DNA of 64,000 nucleotides from Kitasatospora papulosa (GCF_000717245.1 NZ_JNYQ01000004.1:1210432-1274431); one strand, 5' to 3'. Counted from the first letter of the stretch, positions 51,539 to 60,519 are shown. Notes: a model not told the origin generated them from the letters alone. Numbers and translations: made by a program.

Positions 51539-52230
51539 ACGAGTTCGTGCGTGGGGGCAGGGGTGGGGGCGGAGGCCGGGGCGGCACGGATGCGGCGGGT
51601 CCGGAGCCGGGGCAGGTCCTCCGCTGGAACCTGTTCATCGGCGGCCATCTGAGCTCCTCCGTGCCCGTACGCCTGGTCGAACGAACGGACGAAGGCCAGT
51701 GGGTGTGGCTGGAGTCCGGCACCCCGATGTGGCGGACGAAGCTGCCCCGCCGGGCACACCTGCGGGACATCACACCCGAGACCCGGCCCCCGCACGGCTA
51801 TCCGGTCACGGCCGGCCGCTGGCCCCGCGGCAGCGCCCTCATCCACCAGCCGGCCGGAGCCGCCCACGCGGTCTTCTGGTTCTTCGCACGCGGACGACAG
51901 TTCCGGGGCTGGTACGTGAACCTGGAACACCGGACCCATCACGGCGAGGACATCGACGTGGTGGATCACGAACTGGACGTCCTCGTGGCTCCGGACCGCA
52001 GCTGGGAATTGAAGGACGAGCGGTCGTTCGCCGAGAAGACCGGGCACCCCGCCTACTGGTCCGCACAGGAGGCGGCGGCGATCCGCGCCGAGGGGCGACG
52101 CGTGGCCCGTCTCGCCGAGGCCGGAGCGTTCCCGTTCGACGGCTCGTGGTGCGATTTCAAGCCACCGGAGCACTGGACGGCCCCGGCCCGGGGCCCGGCC
52201 CCCGCGCACACCGTGCTCCTGGCCCCGTGA
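51535..52230 (+). CDS. DUF402 / FomD-like nucleotide or phosphonate hydrolase
   Basis: The 231-residue protein has a Gly-rich tail (1-20) and a DUF402 core with FRGWYVNLEHRTHHGEDIDV and DHELDVLVAPD, the metal site of FomD and Ntdp nucleoside tri/diphosphatases. It may hydrolyse nucleotides. It is translationally coupled to the aldo/keto reductase. The N-terminal Gly run may mean the real start is slightly later. Confidence 0.82.
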   Translation: MNEFVRGGRGGGGGRGGTDAAGPEPGQVLRWNLFIGGHLSSSVPVRLVERTDEGQWVWLESGTPMWRTKLPRRAHLRDITPETRPPHGYPVTAGRWPRGSALIHQPAGAAHAVFWFFARGRQFRGWYVNLEHRTHHGEDIDVVDHELDVLVAPDRSWELKDERSFAEKTGHPAYWSAQEAAAIRAEGRRVARLAEAGAFPFDGSWCDFKPPEHWTAPARGPAPAHTVLLAP

Positions 52231-52370
52231 GCACGAGCCCTCCGGTGACAGGCACCTGACGAGGCATCGGCCGAAAGCCACCGGCGCGCGCACGGCTCTC
52301 GAACAGCGCGTACGAACACCTGGTGCCAGGCGAACGCACCCACCGCACCCGGAACCCATGGCCACCGTCG

Positions 52371-52399
52371 TTGCTAGCGGTCACAGAGCGTGATACACA
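52371..52399 (+). promoter_or_regulatory. Candidate promoter of the cmd operon
   Basis: TTGCTA (52371-52376) and TACACA (52394-52399) have 17-bp spacing. The leader to the first gene would be about 190 bases and contains a CCGGGT-AAAGAG-ACCCGG hairpin near 52490. The rest of the 362-bp gap (52231-52592) shows no gene. Confidence 0.5.
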
Positions 52400-52592
52400 G
52401 AGTAACCACGCATATGCGGGCGGAATCCGGTGCGAGCCGCAGGTCAGGGCAGCTTCTCCGGTCAAACGTGCGAGATCCGGGTAAAGAGACCCGGGAAGGC
52501 GTCGTGCGATGCCGGTTTCATCAGCGAAGATAGAGACCGACCCGTGTCGCACGGCACGGGCTGCGAACTACCCAACAGGGGCGGTGACTTAC

Positions 52593-52901
52593 ATGATCCT
52601 GGCAGCAGAGAAGGGCGACATCACCACCATCATCGGCGGAATCGCCCCGAACTGGGGGCCGTTCGGGACCCTGGGCAACGAGGCACGCATCATGATCGAG
52701 GTGGTGATGGCGGTCGCCATCCTCCTCTGTCTCGGCATCGCGATCTGGGGCGCCGCGAAGCAGCGCATCGGCGCGACGGCGCTGCGCGACACCTTCAGCG
52801 CGGAACAGGGCAAGGGCCTGATCGTGGCAGGACTGACCGGCGTCTTCATCATCGGATCGCTGGGCACGCTGTTCACCATCGTGTACGGCATGGCTGTCTG
52901 A
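52593..52901 (+). CDS. cmdF: VirB2/pilin-like small membrane protein
   Basis: The 102-residue protein has a polar N-terminus (MILAAEKGDITTIIGG) and two membrane helices (about 32-55 and 76-100) joined by a charged loop, the layout of VirB2-type pilins and TrbC. It heads the run of type IV secretion-like genes. I recall SCO4131 (cmdF) of the S. coelicolor cmd cluster as the equivalent. A longer in-frame start at 52509 lacks conserved character. Ribosome site is weak (GGGG at 12 bases). Confidence 0.75.
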   Translation: MILAAEKGDITTIIGGIAPNWGPFGTLGNEARIMIEVVMAVAILLCLGIAIWGAAKQRIGATALRDTFSAEQGKGLIVAGLTGVFIIGSLGTLFTIVYGMAV

Positions 52902-52992
52902 CCCACGGTCGGACCACCACCCTGCCATGGGCCCCTCCATGTCCACCCCACCACCCGTCCGTCGTGCCCACCGGCAGAGGTTGCGTCCCCTG

Positions 52993-53088
52993 ATGTCGAG
53001 TCACCACTCCGCGCCCACGCGGAAACCAGCAGCGCTACCGTCGTACTACGCGGAACTGCAGACGGCTGAGGGGGCGTACGCGGCATGA
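52993..53088 (+). CDS. Candidate 31-residue protein coupled to cmdE
   Basis: The ORF starts at ATG 52993 and its stop overlaps the cmdE start as ATGA. The peptide is polar and aromatic (ends with SYYAELQTAEGAYAA) without a membrane helix. AGAGG lies about 11 bases upstream. It could be a real component or a coupling peptide that feeds ribosomes to cmdE. Confidence 0.45.
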   Translation: MSSHHSAPTRKPAALPSYYAELQTAEGAYAA

Positions 53089-53951
53089 GCCAGGGCGACG
53101 AGCGCGGTTACGGCGGTCACGAGCCGGGGAACCGCAACGACGACGCGTACAGCACCCTCGGCGGGACGCGGCAGACACGCACGCGCCTGCCCGGCGGCGA
53201 CGAGGGCGAGGGCTACACCCGCAGGCCCGCCAGGAACTCACGCTCGCTGATCATGGTGGTGGGCGTGGTGGTGCTGCTGATCGCGGCCATCGCGTTCGCG
53301 AACCAGGGCGGGGGCGGCGGCTCGGACGGCGCCAAGGAGAAGCAGTCGGACACGGCGGGCGCCGGCCCCACCGCCGCGACGGGCACGAAGCCGGTCCAGG
53401 GCAAGAACGGCACGATCGCCTCGGGCTTCGCGCACGACGAGCAGGGGGCACAGAGCGCGGCGGCGAACTACGCGGTGGCGCTGGGGTCCGCGGAGATGTT
53501 CGACAAGACGAAGCGCGACGGCATCCTGCAGGCCACCCACGACCCTGCCGTCGTGGCCACCCTCCAGGCCGACATGACCAAGGCCTACTCACCCGGTTTC
53601 CTCGCGAACGTCGGCTTGAAAGAGGACGGCAGCACGCCGGCCGGTCTCACCTTCGTCTCGAGGACCATTCCCGTGGGCACGAAGGTGACAGCCCAAGGCG
53701 CGGACGCCGCGACCGTCGAGGTCTGGTGCACAGGTCTCGTCGGCATGGCCGGCGAAGGATCCACCAAACCCGTCACTGCCACCTGGTTCACCATCACCGA
53801 ACAGCTCAAATGGGTCGGCGACGACTGGAAGATCGAGTCTTCGAGTCAGGCGGAGGGACCGACACCCGTCAACGGCGACAACCGGGCTTCGTCTGCGGAT
53901 GACATCGCCGGTGCGGTTCAGGGATACGGAGGCTTCACCTATGCCCGATAG
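53085..53951 (+). CDS. cmdE: VirB8/TcpC-like bitopic membrane protein
   Basis: The 288-residue protein has a disordered polar N-terminus (1-53), one membrane helix (about 54-72), a Gly/Ser linker, and an extracytoplasmic alpha/beta domain (about 105-265). N-in bitopic layout with an outer NTF2-like domain is typical of VirB8 and TcpC scaffold proteins. ATG 53085 has GAGGGGG about ten bases upstream. The stop overlaps the next start by 11 bp. Confidence 0.75.
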   Translation: MSQGDERGYGGHEPGNRNDDAYSTLGGTRQTRTRLPGGDEGEGYTRRPARNSRSLIMVVGVVVLLIAAIAFANQGGGGGSDGAKEKQSDTAGAGPTAATGTKPVQGKNGTIASGFAHDEQGAQSAAANYAVALGSAEMFDKTKRDGILQATHDPAVVATLQADMTKAYSPGFLANVGLKEDGSTPAGLTFVSRTIPVGTKVTAQGADAATVEVWCTGLVGMAGEGSTKPVTATWFTITEQLKWVGDDWKIESSSQAEGPTPVNGDNRASSADDIAGAVQGYGGFTYAR

Positions 53952-55281
53952 CCGCAAGTTCCGCACCTTCTCGCTCGTCGGGCTCCTGGGCACCTTCCAG
54001 GCCACGATGCTGGCTGTGGCATCGCGCGCCTCCGCCGATCCCACGCCCACTCCGTCGCCGAGCGGGAGCAACAACCCGTGCGACCTCATCGTCGGGCTGG
54101 CCAAGGACTACTGCGAGGACGGCGAAGCAGGCTCCGGCGCCCGCAGCACACCCACCGTGACCGACGACGCCCTGGACCCCCTCACCTCGCTGGCCCGCGG
54201 CTGCGCCGACGCCGCCGCCTACCTCGTGGGCAAGCTCAGCGAGGCCGTGGAGAGCACCGCGACCGTCGACTTCACCAACTCCACCTTCCGCACCCAGTAC
54301 GCCGTCGTCTTCGCGGCGTCCACCATCCTCACCCTGGTCCTGTGGCTCTTCGCCGTGGCGAAGCGCGCCATCAGGGGCGTGCCGTTCACCACCGCGATGT
54401 CCGAAGCCATCGGCTTCCTCTGGCTCACGGTCCTGGCCTCCGCCTTCACCCCGCTCATCCTGTACGTGGTGGTCTCCGCCACCGACGGCGTCACGGAAGT
54501 CATCTCCGCCGCGACAGGCGGGCAGTCCGACGTCTTCTTCGGGTCCTTCGCCGAGGCACTCAAGAAGGGCACCGACATCGGCGGCGGCCCGATCATGCTG
54601 ATCGTCGTCTCGCTGGTCTCGATCCTCGCCGCCGGCATCCTGTGGCTGGAGCTCGTGATCCGGGCCGCCCTGCTCTACGTGGGTGCCCTGCTGGGTGTCG
54701 TCGTGTACTCCGGGCTCGTCGACAAGAACATGTGGGGCCACGTCCGGCGCTGGGCGGGCATCATGATCGCCGTGATCATGGTGAAGCCCGTCATCGTCAT
54801 CGTGCTCGGGCTCGCCGGAGCTCTCTCCGCCGACGACGGCCCCAACGCCTTCTCAGCCGTCGTGTCGGGCCTGGCCATCATCCTGCTGGCCATCTTCGCC
54901 TCCGCCATGATCTACCGCTTCGTGCCCGGCTTCGGTGACGAGATCCAGGGCGCCCGCACCAACCGCAAGCAGGCCACCGACGGCTCCCAGGCCGCCGCGA
55001 TGATCAGCTCGCCCGCCGCTCTCGTCTCGCAGGGCATCAAGGCCCACAGCGGCCGCAGCGGAGGCGGCGAAGGCGGTGGAGGTGGCGGCGCACGGCCCGC
55101 CAACCCGGTCAGCGGCGGTGTCGCGGCCCACAGCTCCCGCAACCCGGGCGGAGGGGGCGGTTCCGCCCCGTCGCCCCGCAGCGGTGCCGGACCCACCTCC
55201 GGCACCCCCCACGGCAGCCGCTCCTCACGAGGCGGTTCAGGCAGCACAGGTAACACGAGCACAGGAGGTGGAGGGCGTTGA
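53941..55281 (+). CDS. cmdD: VirB6-like polytopic membrane protein
   Basis: The 446-residue protein has a signal-like N-terminus, a Pro/Ser linker, about six membrane helices between residues 115 and 345 (for example FAASTILTLVLWLFAV and IMLIVVSLVSILAAGILWLE), and a Gly/Ser-rich disordered C-terminus of about 90 residues. It matches the VirB6/TrbL channel layout. ATG 53941 overlaps cmdE. The stop overlaps the next TTG as TTGA. Confidence 0.75.
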   Translation: MPDSRKFRTFSLVGLLGTFQATMLAVASRASADPTPTPSPSGSNNPCDLIVGLAKDYCEDGEAGSGARSTPTVTDDALDPLTSLARGCADAAAYLVGKLSEAVESTATVDFTNSTFRTQYAVVFAASTILTLVLWLFAVAKRAIRGVPFTTAMSEAIGFLWLTVLASAFTPLILYVVVSATDGVTEVISAATGGQSDVFFGSFAEALKKGTDIGGGPIMLIVVSLVSILAAGILWLELVIRAALLYVGALLGVVVYSGLVDKNMWGHVRRWAGIMIAVIMVKPVIVIVLGLAGALSADDGPNAFSAVVSGLAIILLAIFASAMIYRFVPGFGDEIQGARTNRKQATDGSQAAAMISSPAALVSQGIKAHSGRSGGGEGGGGGGARPANPVSGGVAAHSSRNPGGGGGSAPSPRSGAGPTSGTPHGSRSSRGGSGSTGNTSTGGGGR

Positions 55282-56828
55282 CGACCCAGTCCCACACGAT
55301 CGCGCCCCGCCGCACGTATCTCATCGGCCGGGCCCGGCCGAACGCGATCGTCGGCAAGAACCGCGAGACGGGCGAGATCGCGCTGATCATCCTCGGGGCC
55401 TTCCTCGGCATGATGAGCGGGCTCCTCGTCCCGGTCCTCTCCCTGCGGATCGTGACGCTCATGGGCTTCCCCATGCTGGCCCTGGCCGTCGTGTACGTCC
55501 CCTACAAGGGCCGCACCTTCTACAAGTGGTTCGAGATCAACCGCAGCTTCAAGCGCACCCTGCGCCGCGGCACGGCCTACCGTTCCTCCGCCATGGAGGC
55601 CGGCATCAGCGCCGCCGGACGCGAGGTGGAGATCGGGCCGCCGCCGGGCATCGGCAGGATCAGCTGGCTCGCCGCACCGTTCGGCCCCGACGAGATCGCC
55701 GTACTGCTGCACGCCGACCGGCGCACGGTCACCGCCGCCATCGAGATCGAGGGCCCCGGAGTCGGCCTGCGTGACAGCGAGGACCAGGAGGCCCTGGTCG
55801 ACCGCTTCGGCACCCTCCTCAAGCACGTGGCCAACGGCGACGGCTTCGTGACGCGCCTCCAGATGCTGGCCCGCACCCTGCCCGCCGACCCCGACGCCCA
55901 CGCCAAGGACGTCGCCCAGCGTGGCGACAGGTCGGCGCCCGGATGGCTCCAGGACTCCTACGACCAGCTCCAGTCGATGGTCTCCACCTCCAGCGAGCAG
56001 CACCGCGCCTACCTGGTCGCCTGCATGCACTACAGCCGCGACCTCGCCGGCGAGGCCAACGCCATGGCCCGTGCCATCCGCCCCCAGGGCGGCCGCAAGG
56101 TGGACCGCGACGCGGGCCTCGCCGTCGTCATGGCACGCGAGCTGACCGACATCTGCGCCCGGCTCGCCGAGGCCGACATCCGGGTACGCCAGCCGCTCGG
56201 CCAGAGCCGGCTCGCCTCCCTCGTGCACTCGATGTACGACCCGGACCACCCCATCGACCACATCCAGGCGATGACGAAGCGCAACGCCTGGCCCGCCGAA
56301 CTCGACGCGGTCGAGCCGACGTTCCTCCAGGCCAAGACCCGCGAGTCGACGACGCGCGCCCCCTGGTGCCACGCCACGGCCTGGGTGAAGGAATGGCCGA
56401 TGACCCCGGTCGGCGTGAACTTCCTGGCGCCGCTCCTCGTCCACACGCCCGACGTGATCCGCACCGTCGCCGTCTGCATGGACCTCGAACCCACCGAGAT
56501 CGCCATCGAGCGGATGCTGACCGAGAAGACCAACGACGACGCCGAGGCGAGCCGTCAGGCCAAGATGAACCGCACGGTGGACCCCCGCGACATCGCCGCC
56601 CACGGGCGGCTCGACCAGCGGGGTGAAGATCTGGCGAGCGGCGCGGCCGGGGTGAATCTGGTGGGGTACATCACCGTGTCGTCCCGGTCCCCCGAGGCGC
56701 TCGCCCGCGACAAGCGGACGATCCGGGCCTCGGCCGGCAAGTCGTACCTGAAGCTGGAGTGGTGCGACCGGGAACACCACCGGGCCTTTGTGAACACCTT
56801 GCCGTTCGCCACCGGCATCCGACGCTAA
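55278..56828 (+). CDS. cmdC: SCO6880-type protein (VirB3/VirB4 N-terminal-like)
   Basis: The 516-residue protein has two membrane helices near the N-terminus (about 38-75; IALIILGAFLGMMSGLLVPV) and a large cytoplasmic region resembling the N-terminal domain of VirB4 ATPases but without a P-loop. The TTG start overlaps the previous stop as TTGA. It ends 18 bp before the ATPase gene. This is the SCO6880 family of Gram-positive type IV systems. Together with CmdB it would make a complete VirB4 split in two. Confidence 0.75.
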   Translation: MTTQSHTIAPRRTYLIGRARPNAIVGKNRETGEIALIILGAFLGMMSGLLVPVLSLRIVTLMGFPMLALAVVYVPYKGRTFYKWFEINRSFKRTLRRGTAYRSSAMEAGISAAGREVEIGPPPGIGRISWLAAPFGPDEIAVLLHADRRTVTAAIEIEGPGVGLRDSEDQEALVDRFGTLLKHVANGDGFVTRLQMLARTLPADPDAHAKDVAQRGDRSAPGWLQDSYDQLQSMVSTSSEQHRAYLVACMHYSRDLAGEANAMARAIRPQGGRKVDRDAGLAVVMARELTDICARLAEADIRVRQPLGQSRLASLVHSMYDPDHPIDHIQAMTKRNAWPAELDAVEPTFLQAKTRESTTRAPWCHATAWVKEWPMTPVGVNFLAPLLVHTPDVIRTVAVCMDLEPTEIAIERMLTEKTNDDAEASRQAKMNRTVDPRDIAAHGRLDQRGEDLASGAAGVNLVGYITVSSRSPEALARDKRTIRASAGKSYLKLEWCDREHHRAFVNTLPFATGIRR

Positions 56829-56846
56829 CGAGAGGGCAGTCACGCC

Positions 56847-58265
56847 ATGCGAGATCCGCTGTCCGCGTTGTCGGATGCCTTCACCGCCTTCCTCTTCGGG
56901 AACGTGGAGACGACCCGGCTGCCGGTGCGTACGTCGACGGGTCAGGCCCAGGCCGTCTACCTGCCGACCGCCGCGCCCGGCCTCGGCGACTCCGGCGTGA
57001 TCATCGGGCGTGAGGTGTACTCGGGCAAGGGCTACATCTACGACCCGTTCCAGCTCTACGGTCAGCAGCTCCCCGCCCCGCACTGGCTGGTGCTCGGCGA
57101 GTCCGGCAATGGCAAGTCGGCGCTGGAGAAGACCTATGTGCTGCGCCAGCTCCGCTTCCGCGACCGCCAAGTCGTCGTCCTGGACGCCCAGGGCGAGGAC
57201 GGCGTCGGCGAGTGGAACCTCATCGCCGAGGAGCTGGGCATCACGCCCATCCGGCTCGACCCGACGGCTGCGCTGAACGACGGGATCCGGCTCAATCCCC
57301 TCGACCCGTCGATCACCACGACCGGCCAGCTGGCCCTGCTCCGTACGATCATCGAGGTCGCCATGGGCCATGGCCTCGACGAGCGCTCCGGCTTCGCACT
57401 CAAGGTGGCACACGCGTACGTCAACGACACCATCACCCAGCGCCAGCCGGTCCTGATGGACATCGTGGAACAACTCCGCCACCCGAAGCCCGAGTCCGCG
57501 GAAGCGATGAACGTCGACATAGACGACGTACGGGCCTGGGGCCTGGACGTCGCCCTCGTCCTCGACCGCCTCGTCGACGGTGACCTGCGCGGCATGTTCG
57601 ACGGCCCGACCACGATCGGCATCGACCTCGACGCACCGCTGATCGTCTTCGACCTCTCGCACATCGACCGGAACTCCATCGCGATGCCGATCCTCATGGC
57701 GATCGTCGGCGTATGGCTGGAGCACACCTGGATCAGGCCCGACCGGAAGAAGCGCATCTTCCTGGTCGAGGAGGCCTGGCACATCATCAACTCCCCTTTC
57801 GTCGCGCAGCTGTTCCAGCGCCTGCTGAAGTTCGGACGCCGTCTCGGCCTCTCCTTCGTGGCGGTCGTCCACCACCTCAGCGACGTCGTCGACGGCGCGG
57901 CGGCGAAGGAAGCGGCGGCCATCCTGAAGATGGCCTCCACCCGCACCATCTACGCGCAGAAGGCGGACGAGGCGAGAGCGACGGGAAAGGTCATCGGTCT
58001 GCCCAGGTGGGCGGTCGAGATCATCCCGACGCTGACCCCGGGCATCGCCGTGTGGGACGTCAACGGCAACGTGCAGGTCGTCAAGCACCTGATCACCGAG
58101 GCCGAACGCCCCCTGGTCTTCACCGACCGCGCCATGACCGAGGGTTCCGCCGTGGACCTGCTCCCCGAGGACGTACGGGCCGCGGAGCTGGAGGCGGAGC
58201 AGCGAGCGGCACGGATCGAGCACCAGCAGCGGCTGAACGAGTCGTCCGAGTCAACGGTGGCATGA
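56847..58265 (+). CDS. cmdB: VirB4-type ATPase
   Basis: The 472-residue protein has a Walker A GESGNGKS at residues 84-91, and the VirB4 Walker B region KRIFLVEEAWHIIN with the later motif FGRRLGLSFVAVVHHLSD and Gln replaced by His at the usual Q. The N-terminal part of VirB4 is missing and is supplied by CmdC. I recall SCO4127 (cmdB) as the ATP/GTP-binding member of the cmd cluster. It would energise export or assembly at the membrane. Confidence 0.85.
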   Translation: MRDPLSALSDAFTAFLFGNVETTRLPVRTSTGQAQAVYLPTAAPGLGDSGVIIGREVYSGKGYIYDPFQLYGQQLPAPHWLVLGESGNGKSALEKTYVLRQLRFRDRQVVVLDAQGEDGVGEWNLIAEELGITPIRLDPTAALNDGIRLNPLDPSITTTGQLALLRTIIEVAMGHGLDERSGFALKVAHAYVNDTITQRQPVLMDIVEQLRHPKPESAEAMNVDIDDVRAWGLDVALVLDRLVDGDLRGMFDGPTTIGIDLDAPLIVFDLSHIDRNSIAMPILMAIVGVWLEHTWIRPDRKKRIFLVEEAWHIINSPFVAQLFQRLLKFGRRLGLSFVAVVHHLSDVVDGAAAKEAAAILKMASTRTIYAQKADEARATGKVIGLPRWAVEIIPTLTPGIAVWDVNGNVQVVKHLITEAERPLVFTDRAMTEGSAVDLLPEDVRAAELEAEQRAARIEHQQRLNESSESTVA

Positions 58266-58266
58266 C

Positions 58267-59844
58267 ATGGCACGCCAGGCACCATCCGGTTCGGGACGCG
58301 GCGGAGAGGGCCAGGGAGGGGTTCCGGACGGCCTGCTGATCGGGCTCCTCGCCTTCCTCTTCGGGCTCACGGTCCTGGCCTGGACGGCGACGGGTCTGGC
58401 GGGACTCTTCGCCCACGGGGGCTGGCCGGACAACGTCTCGTTCGCACGGACGCCGCTGGCCCTGCGCGCCCTGGCGGTCGAGCCGACGGACCTGCCGGGG
58501 GCCTGGCCCGACACCCCGCCGGGCGACCTCTCCGGACACGGGCTGTTCTGGGGCCTGTTCATCGGCGAGTTGATGGTCCTGCTGGTCCTGACGGTGTTCG
58601 CCGTGGGCGTGGTGACGCGCTGGAGGCTGGTCCGCAAACAGCGGAGCGCGGCCCGGGCGTCCGACGCACCCGCGCCCGTACCCGTGCCGCAGGAGGCGGC
58701 CCAGGGCCTCCCACGGGAGGTGCCGCCCGCCGGACCGGCGCCCGCTCCGGCACCCGCTGTCACCCCCGCAGAGACCGCCGTCCCGGCGCCCGCGACCGTC
58801 ACGCCCCACGCGCCCCGCACGCCCCTCACCCACGAGACCGCGCACGCCGACCCCGTCGAGGCACTCGCCGCGTACGCACAGGAGACCGCCCCACTGGTCC
58901 CCACACCCCGCACAGCCACCGTCCTCTACGGCGCGTCCGCCACCCGCCGCCCCGCCGTCGTCCAGGCCATCCGGGACGCCGACGGCCCCGCCCTCGTCGT
59001 GACCTCGGACCCCACCGTCTGGGCCGAAACGAAGGACGCCCGCAGCAAGCTCGGCCCTGTCCTGGTCTACGATCCGGGGCACCTCTGCGACACCCCGGCC
59101 CGCCTCCACTGGGCACCCACCGCCGGCTGCGAGGACCCCGCCACCGCAGCGTCCCGGGCGGCCGCGCTCCTCACCCCCGTGCGCCCCATGGCCCGCATCG
59201 ACGCGGCGATCGCCGACACCGCCGAGACCCTGCTCCGCTGCTGGCTGCACGCCGCCGCCGTGGACGGCCGCCCCTTCCGCCAGGTCCACCGCTGGGCATC
59301 CGGCGCCGGAGGCCACGAACCGGTACGCCTGCTCCGTACGCACCCCAAGGCGGCCTCGGGCCTCGCCGGGCTTCTGGAGTCCGCGCTCACCGCGTACCCC
59401 GAACGCCGGGACATGGCACAGGAACTGATCGTGCGTGCCTTCACGACGCTGTCCTCCGTCCACGTCCGCGAAGCATGCACACCCAACCGAGCCGATGCGC
59501 TCGTACTGGATTCTTTTGCGCGTGAAGGGGGAACGCTCTATGTGGTCGGTGAATCCATCGAGGATCCTCGCCACCACCCCGGTGCGATGCCTCTGCTCAC
59601 CGCACTCGCCTCGCACGTGGTCGAGCACGGCCGCCGCATGGCCGCACGGTCAACCGACGGTCGGCTCGACCCACCAATGACGCTCGTCCTCGACGACGTA
59701 GCTGCCGTGGCCCCGCTTCCCCAGCTCCCGGAGCTCCTGTCGGCCGGCGAGAGCCAGGGGATGACTCCCCTGGTCCTGCTCCGCTCCGAGGAACAGGCCC
59801 GCGCCCGTTGGCGGGAGCCCCTTCCCGCACCCGGGCAGTGCTGA
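58267..59844 (+). CDS. cmdA: VirD4/TraG-like coupling protein with degenerate Walker A
   Basis: The 525-residue protein has two membrane helices (about 20-48 and 92-120), a Pro/Ala-rich linker, and a RecA-like fold. The P-loop position reads VLYGASATRRPAV at about residue 219, with no GKS/T. Walker B is kept (MTLVLDDVAAVAPLPQLP at about 471), as in VirD4. The protein stops at ARARWREPLPAPGQC, where coupling proteins normally continue for roughly 100 residues, and no continuation is visible in any frame. It ends the cmd operon. It may be a structural, non-hydrolysing relative. Confidence 0.8.
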   Translation: MARQAPSGSGRGGEGQGGVPDGLLIGLLAFLFGLTVLAWTATGLAGLFAHGGWPDNVSFARTPLALRALAVEPTDLPGAWPDTPPGDLSGHGLFWGLFIGELMVLLVLTVFAVGVVTRWRLVRKQRSAARASDAPAPVPVPQEAAQGLPREVPPAGPAPAPAPAVTPAETAVPAPATVTPHAPRTPLTHETAHADPVEALAAYAQETAPLVPTPRTATVLYGASATRRPAVVQAIRDADGPALVVTSDPTVWAETKDARSKLGPVLVYDPGHLCDTPARLHWAPTAGCEDPATAASRAAALLTPVRPMARIDAAIADTAETLLRCWLHAAAVDGRPFRQVHRWASGAGGHEPVRLLRTHPKAASGLAGLLESALTAYPERRDMAQELIVRAFTTLSSVHVREACTPNRADALVLDSFAREGGTLYVVGESIEDPRHHPGAMPLLTALASHVVEHGRRMAARSTDGRLDPPMTLVLDDVAAVAPLPQLPELLSAGESQGMTPLVLLRSEEQARARWREPLPAPGQC

Positions 59845-59867
59845 CCACTGCCGCTCCCACTTCCCGC

Positions 59868-60419
59868 TCACCGGCGGCGGATCTCGTACTCCAGCTCCAG
59901 CGCGGTCGGGTCACCCTCCATCGGCAGCGTCCGCCCCGTCGGGGCGAAGCCGATCCGACGGTAGGAGGCCGCTGCCCGCGCGTTGGCCTCGTGGACGTAG
60001 AGGCGCACCCGCCGCAGCGGCGGTCCGGTCAGCGACCAGGACCAGTCGACGGCCTCGCGGAACAGCGCGTCCACCACCCCGCGACCCCGGTGCCCGGGCC
60101 GGACGAACACCGCCACCAGGTGCGACTGGTCGACCTCGGCCGCCTCCCCGAAGCCCGGCTCGCCCGCGGGCCGCTCGACGAGGACCGTCACGGTCCCCGC
60201 CCACAGGCCGTCGGGCGCCTCCGCGACGAACTGACGGCTGTGCTCCCCCTCGGCAGCCCTCGCCGACCGCTCCTGCCAGAACACATCGGGCTTGGTCAGC
60301 GCCTGCTCGTACGTCTCCAGGAAGGCGATCGGGGCAGCCGGGTCACGCAGGGCCGCCAACCTGATCTCCTTGGCCCGCTCCCACTCCTCGGCCCGAACCG
60401 CACGCACGACGTAGTCCAT
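59868..60419 (-). CDS. GNAT acetyltransferase
   Basis: The 183-residue protein has the GNAT core with the acetyl-CoA loop VFVRPGHRGRGVVDAL and a C-terminal AAASYRRIGFAPTGRTLPM. The substrate is unknown. I used ATG 60419 (MDYVVRAV); the upstream 40 codons look non-coding. It converges on cmdA with 23 bp between the stops. Confidence 0.87.
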   Translation of the reverse strand: MDYVVRAVRAEEWERAKEIRLAALRDPAAPIAFLETYEQALTKPDVFWQERSARAAEGEHSRQFVAEAPDGLWAGTVTVLVERPAGEPGFGEAAEVDQSHLVAVFVRPGHRGRGVVDALFREAVDWSWSLTGPPLRRVRLYVHEANARAAASYRRIGFAPTGRTLPMEGDPTALELEYEIRRR

Positions 60420-60483
60420 TCGCCGATCGTGCCCCGTCACCCCGATCACGGCAAACGAGATACGCCGACGGGACGTGGAACGA

Positions 60484-60519
60484 CGACGGGCCCGACACCA
60501 CTCGGTGTCGGGCCCGTCG
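60484..60519 (-). terminator. Perfect 16-bp terminator of the surface protein gene
   Basis: CGACGGGCCCGACACC pairs exactly with its complement across a 4-base loop, about 50 bp past the stop. Confidence 0.9.

Noticed and set aside
52400..52592. Riboswitch before cmdF, for example c-di-AMP type
   Set aside because: I could not match the conserved core; only one simple hairpin is present.
54912..58223. 1103-codon open frame antisense to the cmd genes
   Set aside because: It is a shadow frame of GC-rich coding DNA; its product is compositionally odd and it has no ribosome site. Similar antisense frames at 48013-50841, 21874-23865 and 5284-8121 were rejected for the same reason.
59845..59867. 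Frameshift explaining the short end of CmdA
   Set aside because: No coupling-protein-like continuation is seen in any frame, and the convergent GNAT gene begins at once.
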